DNA of 5,797 nucleotides from Methanosarcinales archaeon (lineage in GTDB: Archaea > Halobacteriota > Methanosarcinia > Methanotrichales > Methanotrichaceae). Position 1 is the first letter of the stretch, and every line of letters starts with the position of its first letter. Both the position numbers and the translations under genes were made by a program. Of this stretch, positions 1-4,985 are shown one piece after another. Location: contig JAAEEW010000095.1 in NCBI GenBank assembly GCA_013415595.1, positions 1 through 5,797 on the forward strand. Direction: 5' to 3'. The notes beneath the pieces are model-generated. The model saw only the letters and a program-made list of their open reading frames with translations. It was not told where the DNA came from and made no database searches.

Positions 1-1
1 G

Positions 2-685
2 ACCTTCGGCGAAGAGATTCATGAAGGCCAGATTGTCTTTCATGCTGCCTCTGCGTCAGAACCTCCCGGGAAGAGAATCTCGGAGATAAAAACGGTCGCC
101 ATCCACTTAACATTTCACGACAGAAACGACATAAATATCCTATCAGAAGAAGGGACTTCCGCATTGCGAAAGCATAAAGTCATTCGCATGGCCAATGAAG
201 CACTGGATCAAGGTGGTCTTCTGACGCAAGAGGATCTGGCTGTCCTTCTCTGCACCTCCAGAAGAACAATCCGGCGTGATATCAAAGAGTTGAAGCAACA
301 GGGAATCGAAGTCCCGACGCGCGGAACCCTTCAAGATATTGGTCCAGGGGTATCACATAAAACGAAAATTGTAAAGATGTGGCTTGAGGGTTACGAATAC
401 ACCGACATCGAACGCAAGACTGGCCATTCCGGCGTCTCGGTTCAGAGGTATCTCTCGGGTTTCTCGACGGTGGTTAGATTCTGCAGTCGAGGCTATTCTT
501 TGCAGGAAATTCGCGAATTGACGGACATGTCTGACAGGTTGGTTCAAGAGTATCTGGACCTCTACGAAACCTTCAAAGACCGGCCGGAATCTCAAATTCG
601 GTTCCAACAGATCCTGTCTGAATCTACGCCATCGAAAAAAAGCCAGCTATCCTGGAACAAGAGGCCCGGAGTGATGAACTCATGA
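2..685 (+). CDS. DUF1670-like multi-helix-turn-helix protein, N-terminus cut by window edge
   Basis: The frame is open from base 2 to the TGA at 683-685, giving 227 visible residues, so an apparent TTG start at 164 is internal. Residues before that TTG align with the downstream paralogue (GQIVFHAA here, GQVVWWAV there), and by that alignment about 55 residues lie outside the window. About 15 codons after the TTG comes a DeoR-like helix-turn-helix (LTQEDLAVLLCTSRRTIRRD), then the motif RGTLQDIGP, a second HTH-like stretch (IERKTGHSGVSVQRYL) and a third (SLQEIRELTDMSDRLVQEYL). The arrangement says DNA binding. I see no catalytic motif. I assign DUF1670 from memory of the family, whose function is unknown. 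The gene overlaps the next by four bases (ATGA), so the two are probably translated together. Base composition is less GC-rich than in the genes to the right. A transposon-encoded DNA-binding protein is an alternative. Confidence 0.72.
   Translation, partial: TFGEEIHEGQIVFHAASASEPPGKRISEIKTVAIHLTFHDRNDINILSEEGTSALRKHKVIRMANEALDQGGLLTQEDLAVLLCTSRRTIRRDIKELKQQGIEVPTRGTLQDIGPGVSHKTKIVKMWLEGYEYTDIERKTGHSGVSVQRYLSGFSTVVRFCSRGYSLQEIRELTDMSDRLVQEYLDLYETFKDRPESQIRFQQILSESTPSKKSQLSWNKRPGVMNS
668..675 (+). promoter_or_regulatory. Ribosome binding site within the first DUF1670-like gene
   Basis: GGAGTGAT differs from the archaeal consensus GGAGGTGAT by one missing G and lies six bases before ATG 682. 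It supports that start and translational coupling of the two paralogues. Confidence 0.6.
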
Positions 686-1443
686 CAGATTCGAATGCAG
701 AGCGGACTCTCAGGAAGTATAAGGGATTTGAAAACTCCGTCAAGCAGATGCTCACCCGGGAATATAAATTTCTAGGCGGCGAAAAGATCCAGGAGATGTT
801 CATCAAGGATCTGCTTGTCGAATTCGACAGACATCTCAAGGATGGCTGGAAGCTTGATGCCGGTCAAGTTGTATGGTGGGCGGTGCACAAGGATGAATAT
901 CCTGGGCGCAACAAGACTATCGAGAACACGAGAATGGTTCCAGTTATCTTATCCATTGCCAGCAAGGATGATCTGAAGCTGAGACTGGATGGTTACTCTG
1001 CCAGGGAGGTCCGGAAGTGCAAAGTGGCGAGGATACTTCGGGAAGCATACGAGCAGAATGGCGTTTTGAATCAGGCGGATGTAAGCCTCCTGCTGGGAGT
1101 GAGTGCCGGCACTATCGGCAAGGACATCAAGGAATACCAGTTAGAGCATGCTGTTATCCTGCCTTATCGAGGGACGGTTCTCGATATAGGACCGACTCTG
1201 ACCCACAAGAAGATTATCATTCAGCAATTCGTTAGAAACATCCCCAATCCGGAAATTGCGCGCAGGACTTCCCATAGCGAGGAAGCATGTGATAGGTACA
1301 TCAAGGGATTTAAAAAGGTTCTAAAGCTCCACGGCGATGGAATTCCTGCGGAGAACATCGCTTCGGACCTGGAGATGAGCAAATCCCTGGTCTGCGAGTA
1401 CGTCGAGATAATCGAGGATCTGGATGGGATGAGGAAGGGATAG
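682..1443 (+). CDS. DUF1670-like multi-helix-turn-helix protein, full length, partner of the preceding paralogue
   Basis: This gene encodes 253 residues from ATG 682. The start is supported by GGAGTGAT at 668-675, a near-perfect archaeal ribosome site six bases upstream inside the previous gene, and by the ATGA overlap. An N-terminal region of about 85 residues, rich in charged and aromatic residues (KDGWKLDAGQVVWW), precedes three HTH-like segments: residues about 127-150 (LNQADVSLLLGVSAGTIGKD), 189-209 (PEIARRTSHSEEACDRYIKG) and 222-243 (PAENIASDLEMSKSLVCEYV). Residues 163-171, RGTVLDIGP, match RGTLQDIGP of the upstream protein, and the two align through their whole shared length at modest identity. 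They are therefore an old duplication rather than a recent copy. The pair probably forms a heteromeric DNA-binding complex, which is an inference. No nuclease, integrase or ATPase motif is visible. The family name DUF1670 is recalled and its role is unknown. Confidence 0.78.
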   Translation: MTDSNAERTLRKYKGFENSVKQMLTREYKFLGGEKIQEMFIKDLLVEFDRHLKDGWKLDAGQVVWWAVHKDEYPGRNKTIENTRMVPVILSIASKDDLKLRLDGYSAREVRKCKVARILREAYEQNGVLNQADVSLLLGVSAGTIGKDIKEYQLEHAVILPYRGTVLDIGPTLTHKKIIIQQFVRNIPNPEIARRTSHSEEACDRYIKGFKKVLKLHGDGIPAENIASDLEMSKSLVCEYVEIIEDLDGMRKG

Positions 1444-1501
1444 AAAGGATGATAGCCACAGAAATCAATAGCATGAGAGATGTAGGGGTCACTTGTCACT
1501 A

Positions 1502-1519
1502 TTTAGGCTTAAGCATATC
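1502..1519. promoter_or_regulatory. Imperfect dyad upstream of the gdt1 promoter, possible operator
   Basis: The 18-bp stretch TTTAGGCTTAAGCATATC is centred on the perfect 8-bp palindrome GCTTAAGC (1507-1514). Six of nine half-site positions are symmetric. It ends ten bases before the TATA-like element, where an activator or repressor could act. Manganese- and iron-responsive DtxR/MntR regulators use dyads of similar size, and the gene below is a probable Mn2+ exporter. That link is an inference; the dyad could also be chance. Confidence 0.25.
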
Positions 1520-1529
1520 TGCGACATAG

Positions 1530-1537
1530 TTATATAC
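1530..1537 (+). promoter_or_regulatory. TATA box for gdt1-like gene
   Basis: TTATATAC fits the archaeal TATA box. A transcript start about 25 bases downstream, near 1560, would give a leader of roughly 40 bases before ATG 1599. The 155-bp gap after the DUF1670-like pair and this element suggest independent transcription. Confidence 0.5.
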
Positions 1538-1598
1538 GGACCTCCCCACCATTCCCAGGAGATAAAAGGCATATTCTGCCCCCCAGGCACGACCACCC

Positions 1599-2159
1599 AT
1601 GATCTCCGACATCCTGATTCCCTTTCTGGCCATCGCTCTGGCCGAGCTGGGGGATAAGACCCAGCTGTCCGTCCTCCTGCTCTCCATGAAGGCCAGGAAC
1701 CACCTGAGCCTGCTCCTGGGGGTCATGCTGGCCTTCCTTCTGGTGGACGGTTTTGCCATCGTGGTCGGCTCCTGGATCACCAGGGTGATCCCCCTGGAGG
1801 TCCTCAAGGTGGCCTCGGGAGCGGTCTTCATCCTCTTCGGGCTGCTAATCCTGCGGGAGCTGGGAAAGAAGGAGGAGTCGGAGGATGATGTGAATTACGA
1901 CAAGAATCCCTTCGTCTCCGGATTCCTGCTGATCTTCATGGCCGAATGGGGGGACAAGACCCAGATCGCCTCCGCCCTCTTCGCCACCAAGTACGATCCC
2001 TGGCTGGTCCTGGTGGGCATGATGGCCGCCCTGGGTCTGCTCTCGGTGACTGCCGTCTACCTGGGCCGGTTCCTGATAGCCCGGCTGGACAAGAGGCTGA
2101 TCACCAAGGTGGCCGGGGTTCTGTTCATCCTCATGGGGCTATCCTTCCTGGCCCTGTAG
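1599..2159 (+). CDS. Gdt1/TMEM165 (UPF0016) family cation exporter, probably Mn2+ (or Ca2+)
   Basis: This 186-residue membrane protein carries the two family signatures, E16-L-G-D-K-T-Q and E116-W-G-D-K-T-Q, each at the start of a three-helix half. Hydrophobic segments fall at about 3-15/22-30, 36-57, 70-86, 105-117/122-130, 136-158 and 168-186, which fits the six-helix internal-duplication fold. A charged cytoplasmic loop (residues 86-103, KKEESEDD) joins the halves. The acidic signature residues form the ion site in characterised members (yeast Gdt1, human TMEM165, bacterial MneA/Mnx), which move Mn2+ or Ca2+ out of the cytosol in exchange for protons. The length is normal for single-gene prokaryotic members. 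ATG 1599 is the only ATG between the in-frame stop at 1563 and the first signature, but no clear ribosome site precedes it. Family assignment is secure; the ion is inferred. Confidence 0.93.
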   Translation: MISDILIPFLAIALAELGDKTQLSVLLLSMKARNHLSLLLGVMLAFLLVDGFAIVVGSWITRVIPLEVLKVASGAVFILFGLLILRELGKKEESEDDVNYDKNPFVSGFLLIFMAEWGDKTQIASALFATKYDPWLVLVGMMAALGLLSVTAVYLGRFLIARLDKRLITKVAGVLFILMGLSFLAL

Positions 2160-2222
2160 GTCTGATGCATGGTCTGATCCGAGGTCTGATCGATGCAGGG
2201 TCAGATCCGAGGTCTCTTGCGG
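2159..2222. repeat. Short tandem repeats of a GGTCTGAT-led 12-mer
   Basis: GGTCTGAT or a close variant begins at 2159, 2171, 2183, 2199 (GGTCAGAT) and 2211 (GGTCTCTT), with spacings 12, 12, 16 and 12. Seen as longer units, 2164-2187 and 2192-2215 are 24-bp direct copies differing at two positions. The block begins at the gdt1 stop codon and lies in its 3' untranslated region. Slippage or duplication is the simplest origin; no function is evident. Confidence 0.7.
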
Positions 2223-2284
2223 CTGCTGGCCAGCTCCGGGAGCAGATCTCCTTTCTCCCCAAGGATGAGGATTTCCTGGCCAGA

Positions 2285-2302
2285 TCTGTTTCCTCTCTTT
2301 TT
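2285..2302 (+). terminator. Possible T-rich transcription terminator after gdt1
   Basis: The tract TCTGTTTCCTCTCTTTTT is the strongest T-rich run on the coding strand after gdt1. It follows a GC-rich stretch with a perfect palindrome, GCTGGCCAGC (2225-2234), and a small hairpin (GCTC/GAGC, 2233-2243). Archaeal termination depends mainly on T runs. The tract also sits just ahead of the next promoter, which fits a transcript boundary. Confidence 0.35.
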
Positions 2303-2310
2303 CGCATAAA

Positions 2311-2318
2311 TTTATAAA
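2311..2318 (+). promoter_or_regulatory. TATA box for the secreted SOR-fold protein gene
   Basis: TTTATAAA in an AT-rich context is a strong archaeal TATA box. The predicted transcript start, near 2338-2343, falls on or just after ATG 2338. That argues that translation begins instead at ATG 2368, which has its own ribosome site. Confidence 0.65.
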
Positions 2319-2354
2319 GTATTGAAGCGGAAATGTTATGGTAATTTTTCGGAT

Positions 2355-2359
2355 AGGTG
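2355..2359 (+). promoter_or_regulatory. Ribosome binding site that decides the start at 2368
   Basis: AGGTG lies eight bases before ATG 2368. No such site precedes the in-frame ATG at 2338. Confidence 0.6.
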
Positions 2360-2367
2360 GTCTTAAC

Positions 2368-2892
2368 ATGCAAAGGGGTATACTCTGTCCATCCTGCAAA
2401 GAGGGGGTTTTGTCTGGTTCTCTGCTGACTATCGCCCTTCTGATTCTGGCAGCTCTGGTGCTGGCAGGGCCGGGGGCAGCCCATCCGCCGTCGGCGGTGG
2501 CCCTGGCCTACGACCAGGACAACCAGACCCTGACGGTGACCGTCACCCACGATATCGGCGCCAGCGACCCGGCCAGACATCACGTCCAGAAGGTGGAGAT
2601 AAAGAAGAACGACGAGGATGTCATCGAGGAGGAGTACGACACCCAGGCCTCCAGTCCCCAGGTCACCTTCACCTACAACCTGTCCGCCGTTGAAGGCGAC
2701 ATGATCGAGGCCGAGGCTTACTGCTCCATCTACGGCGACAAGAAGGCTCAGATGACGGTGCAGGGCCAGTCCGGGACCGTTCCGGCGGCCTCGGCCAAAT
2801 CTTCCGGTCCTCAGGGCCAGAGCCAGCCCGGATTTGAGGTGGTCATGGGCGGGGCCGTCATTGGCGCCATGTACATGGCCAGGCGGGACTGA
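2368..2892 (+). CDS. Secreted, PGF-CTERM-anchored protein with superoxide-reductase/desulfoferrodoxin-like beta fold
   Basis: The 174-residue product starts at ATG 2368 rather than 2338, given the promoter and ribosome site. Residues 1-16 include a CPSC pair (C7, C10); 17-38 form a signal-peptide core ending LAGPGAA, with likely cleavage before H39. Residues about 39-132 form a beta-sandwich-like domain with THDIG (H61), RHHVQKVEI (H71, H72), VEGDMIEAEAY and CSIYG (C119). The spacing recalls the HP...HYI...CNxHG pattern of superoxide reductases and related SoxZ-like domains, but Tyr122 replaces the second histidine of C-x-x-H. A Gly/Ser/Pro/Gln linker (133-153) leads to P154-G-F-E, a hydrophobic helix and RR, the archaeal PGF-CTERM signal. 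Known archaeosortases replace such tails with a lipid anchor. It is probably outside the cell, attached to the membrane or S-layer. A catalytic superoxide role is doubtful, since the iron site is incomplete. The exact function is not known to me. Confidence 0.7.
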   Translation: MQRGILCPSCKEGVLSGSLLTIALLILAALVLAGPGAAHPPSAVALAYDQDNQTLTVTVTHDIGASDPARHHVQKVEIKKNDEDVIEEEYDTQASSPQVTFTYNLSAVEGDMIEAEAYCSIYGDKKAQMTVQGQSGTVPAASAKSSGPQGQSQPGFEVVMGGAVIGAMYMARRD

Positions 2893-2904
2893 GCGAACCG
2901 ACTG

Positions 2905-2912
2905 TTAAATAT
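2905..2912 (+). promoter_or_regulatory. TATA box for wrbA
   Basis: TTAAATAT starts 12 bases after the stop of the preceding gene, in an AT-rich run up to 2930. A transcript start about 2932-2937 would leave a short leader holding GAGGT and exclude an ATG at 2923. Confidence 0.5.
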
Positions 2913-2937
2913 TTTTAATCAAATGTTAATCATAGAT

Positions 2938-2942
2938 GAGGT
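2938..2942 (+). promoter_or_regulatory. Ribosome binding site that decides the wrbA start
   Basis: GAGGT lies seven bases before ATG 2950. The in-frame ATG at 2923 has no such site and sits upstream of the predicted transcript start. Confidence 0.6.
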
Positions 2943-2949
2943 ACCTGTC

Positions 2950-3561
2950 ATGAATCTGCTAGTAGTCTACTATTCGCTTTACGGTCATGTCCATAAGATG
3001 GCCGAGGCCGTGGCCCAGGGAGCAAGGGAGGTCCAGGGGGCCCGGGTCGAGATGCGCCGGGTTCCGGAGACCCTTCTGCCGGTGGTCCTGGAGAAGATGG
3101 GAGCAGCCGAGGCTCAGTGGGCATTGGCCCGGATGCCGGTTTGCACCGTGGACGAGCTGGCCGACGCCGACGCCATAATCTTCGGCACCCCGGTCTACTT
3201 CGGCAAGATGGCCTCCCAGATGTCCCAGTTCATCGATATGACCAGCCCCCTGTGGTTCGACCGCTCCCTGGTGGGAAAGCTGGGAAGCGCCTTTTGCTCC
3301 TCCGGGTCGCAGCACGGCGGCATGGAGGCGGTGCTGCTGAGCTTCCACACGGTGATGCTCAACCACGGCATGATCGTGGTCGGCCTGCCCTACACCTTCG
3401 AGGGCCAGAGGAGGACGGACGAGGTGACCGGAGGCACTCCCTACGGCGCTTCCACCATCTCCGGGGCCAGGGGCGACCGCATGCCCACGGAAAACGAGCT
3501 GGCTGCAGCCCGCTTCCAGGGCAAGCACGTGGCCACGATCGCCACCAGGCTATTTGGATAG
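2950..3561 (+). CDS. wrbA: WrbA-type NAD(P)H:quinone oxidoreductase (flavodoxin-like fold)
   Basis: The 203-residue length is typical of WrbA (about 200). Starting at ATG 2950, the chain begins directly with the first beta strand, MNLLVVYYSLYGHVHKMAEA, whose S-x-Y-G-H loop binds the FMN phosphate. Further FMN-site segments are G79-T-P-V-Y-F-G-K-M (79-87) and S117-S-G-S-Q-H-G-G (117-124). The C-terminal part has the WrbA hallmarks GGTPYGASTISG (161-172) and FQGKHVA (189-195). WrbA proteins are FMN-dependent, usually tetrameric cytosolic enzymes that reduce quinones by two electrons and so avoid semiquinone and superoxide formation; an archaeal member from Archaeoglobus has been studied biochemically. 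The position directly after a secreted SOR-fold protein suggests, without proving, a shared link to oxidative stress. A separate promoter argues against a strict operon. Confidence 0.93.
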   Translation: MNLLVVYYSLYGHVHKMAEAVAQGAREVQGARVEMRRVPETLLPVVLEKMGAAEAQWALARMPVCTVDELADADAIIFGTPVYFGKMASQMSQFIDMTSPLWFDRSLVGKLGSAFCSSGSQHGGMEAVLLSFHTVMLNHGMIVVGLPYTFEGQRRTDEVTGGTPYGASTISGARGDRMPTENELAAARFQGKHVATIATRLFG

Positions 3562-3588
3562 GTCGCCAAAGTCCCAATCACCCAAACA

Positions 3589-3598
3589 TTTTTTAAAT
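3589..3598 (+). promoter_or_regulatory. TATA-like element for the DUF389 gene, overlapping a T run after wrbA
   Basis: TTTTTTAAAT fits a TATA box preceded by a purine-containing CAAACA. It would start transcription near 3620 and give a leader of about 65 bases before ATG 3688. The same run of T may terminate the wrbA transcript. A 4-bp hairpin (GGGA 3608-3611 with TCCC 3617-3620) sits near the expected start. Confidence 0.45.
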
Positions 3599-3687
3599 CA
3601 TCGCTGGGGGATTTCTTCCCGGGGACCGGCTCACCGCAAGAGATTTCTCCGACCAAGGGACCAGTATGCAGAAGAAGAGAGTGAAGA

Positions 3688-4884
3688 ATGGCGCTCCGGC
3701 TAATTGAGACCATACTCCCGGAGAACGAACGGGAGAACCTGGAGAGGCTCCTTCGGGACGAGGAGCAGGTCAAGGGCATAAGGATCCTGGGGGTGTGGGT
3801 ACAGCCGGTGATGGGGGTCTGGGAGTATCCGGTGGCCGGGGTGTGGCAGAAGCGATTTTTTGAGAACCAGATCGTGGTCAAGGTCCTGCTCCAGACCGAG
3901 CAGAGCGAGGGCCTGCTGGACTCCCTGGAGGAGCGCTTCTCGGAGCTGGACGGCTTTCGGGTCAACGTCTTCAACGTAGAGGCCTCCTTGCCCCGGGTCT
4001 CGCCGGAGAAAGACGGCCAGGTCCAGCTCCGAAAGAAGCCCCCTGTACCAGTCTCGGAGGCCTCTATGGACGAGGAGAGAACGCCGCCGGACGGAGGGAA
4101 GAAGCCGGCAAACGGGGCGATGAAGCTCCTGGCGGAGGGGCTGAAGAACGAAAAATCGGCTGAAGGCAGGGTCAAGACGAAGACCAGGATCAGCCGGGAG
4201 GAGCTGTACACCGAGATCTCGGACACCACCCGGCTCACCAGCGTCTACGTGGTCACGGTGGTCCTATCGTCCATCGTCGCTGCCATCGGCATCCTGAACA
4301 ACAACGTGGCGGTGATCATCGGGGCCATGGTCATAGCTCCCCTCCTGGGCCCGAACGTGGCCCTATCCCTGGCCACCACGCTCGGCGACTCGGACCTGGC
4401 CAAAAAGGCCCTCTTCACCAACCTGATCGGGATCGTGGCCTCGGTGATCCTATCAGTGGCCCTGGGCTACCTGCTGCACGTGGACCCAAGTATACCGGAG
4501 ATTCACATCCGCACCCAGGTGGGCCTGGTGGAGGTGGCGCTGGCCCTGGCCTCCGGGTGCGCCGGCGCCCTGGCCTTCACCACCGGAGCCTCGGCGGTGC
4601 TGATCGGGGTGATGGTGGCCGTGGCCCTTCTGCCCCCTCTGGTGACCTTTGGCCTGCTGCTGGGATCCGGGTACACCAGCCTGGCCGAGGGAGCGCTGCT
4701 GCTCTTCCTGGTCAACTTCATCTGCGTGAACCTGGCCGGGGTGGCCACCTTCCTGGCTCAGGGGGTCATTCCCCGGGCCAAGTGGGAGGCGGCCAGAGCG
4801 GAGAGCGCAACCGTGGTGTCCATCATCCTCTGGATCTGGCTCCTGGCCTTCGTGGTGGTCTTCCTGTTGATAAGAGGCCTGTAG
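3688..4884 (+). CDS. DUF389 family multi-pass membrane protein (TIGR00341-like) with N-terminal GVW repeat
   Basis: The 398-residue protein has three parts. Residues 1-102 are a soluble domain starting MALRLIETILP and ending VEASLPR, as in TIGR00341-type members. Residues 103-170 are a charged Pro/Lys/Glu linker. Residues 171-398 are the conserved DUF389 membrane core, opened by SREELYTEISDTTRLTSVYV, with hydrophobic segments at about 184-204, 206-229, 241-263, 277-297, 300-326, 333-358 and 374-396. Conserved family features include NNNVAVIIGAMVIAPLLGPN (204-223) and VALLPPLVTFG (312-322). The biochemical role of DUF389 is not known to me; transport or membrane signalling is an inference from its topology. 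Residues 35-53 hold three GVW units eight residues apart, a stretch I do not remember from relatives. The start matches the family N-terminus, although the ribosome site is weak (GAGTGAAG). The next gene is a CorA channel more than 600 bp away. Confidence 0.9.
   Translation: MALRLIETILPENERENLERLLRDEEQVKGIRILGVWVQPVMGVWEYPVAGVWQKRFFENQIVVKVLLQTEQSEGLLDSLEERFSELDGFRVNVFNVEASLPRVSPEKDGQVQLRKKPPVPVSEASMDEERTPPDGGKKPANGAMKLLAEGLKNEKSAEGRVKTKTRISREELYTEISDTTRLTSVYVVTVVLSSIVAAIGILNNNVAVIIGAMVIAPLLGPNVALSLATTLGDSDLAKKALFTNLIGIVASVILSVALGYLLHVDPSIPEIHIRTQVGLVEVALALASGCAGALAFTTGASAVLIGVMVAVALLPPLVTFGLLLGSGYTSLAEGALLLFLVNFICVNLAGVATFLAQGVIPRAKWEAARAESATVVSIILWIWLLAFVVVFLLIRGL
3790..3846 (+). repeat. 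In-frame 24-bp tandem repeat encoding GVWxxPVx units
   Basis: GVWVQPVM, GVWEYPVA and GVWQ begin at 3790, 3814 and 3838, exactly 24 bases apart. At DNA level the units share GGGGT(G/C)TGG and CCGGTG blocks but differ elsewhere, so the duplication is not brand new. It lies inside the soluble N-terminal domain of the DUF389 protein. Confidence 0.8.
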
Positions 4885-4889
4885 CTAGC

Positions 4890-4907
4890 ATTCTCATGGC
4901 TGAGAGT
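4890..4907 (+). other. Hairpin 1, just after the DUF389 stop codon
   Basis: ATTCTCA (4890-4896) pairs with TGAGAGT (4901-4907) around a TGGC loop: seven pairs, one of them G-U. It begins six bases after the stop and could protect or end the transcript, although no T run follows directly. CGGC-TTGAT-GCCG (4911-4923) forms a second small stem right behind it. Confidence 0.45.
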
Positions 4908-4959
4908 AAACGGCTTGATGCCGGTCCGGAGCGGTCACGGTATGTTGCCGCATGATGGC

Positions 4960-4985
4960 TGCACTCTCTTGGCTGAGTGAGTGCA
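4960..4985 (+). other. Hairpin 2, related to hairpin 1 by direct repeat
   Basis: TGCACTC (4960-4966) pairs with GAGTGCA (4979-4985), seven uninterrupted pairs, then a T-T mismatch and CT/AG pairs around TGGCTG. The tip sequence TTGGCTGA matches the ATGGCTGA of hairpin 1, and the flank CAAGCGGCTGATGCAGG resembles AAACGGCTTGATGCCGG behind hairpin 1. Confidence 0.5.

Noticed and set aside
164..166. TTG as start codon of the first DUF1670-like protein
   Set aside because: The same frame continues upstream to the window edge and those residues align with the second paralogue, so the TTG encodes an internal leucine.
2159..2222. CRISPR-like array
   Set aside because: Units are 12 bp and contiguous with no unique spacers, so this is a simple tandem repeat.
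2959..3528. Long antisense frame opposite wrbA, and other long frames opposite or within gdt1, wrbA and the DUF389 gene
   Set aside because: These come from GC-rich codon use of the real genes. The products show no family features and the sense genes are unmistakable.
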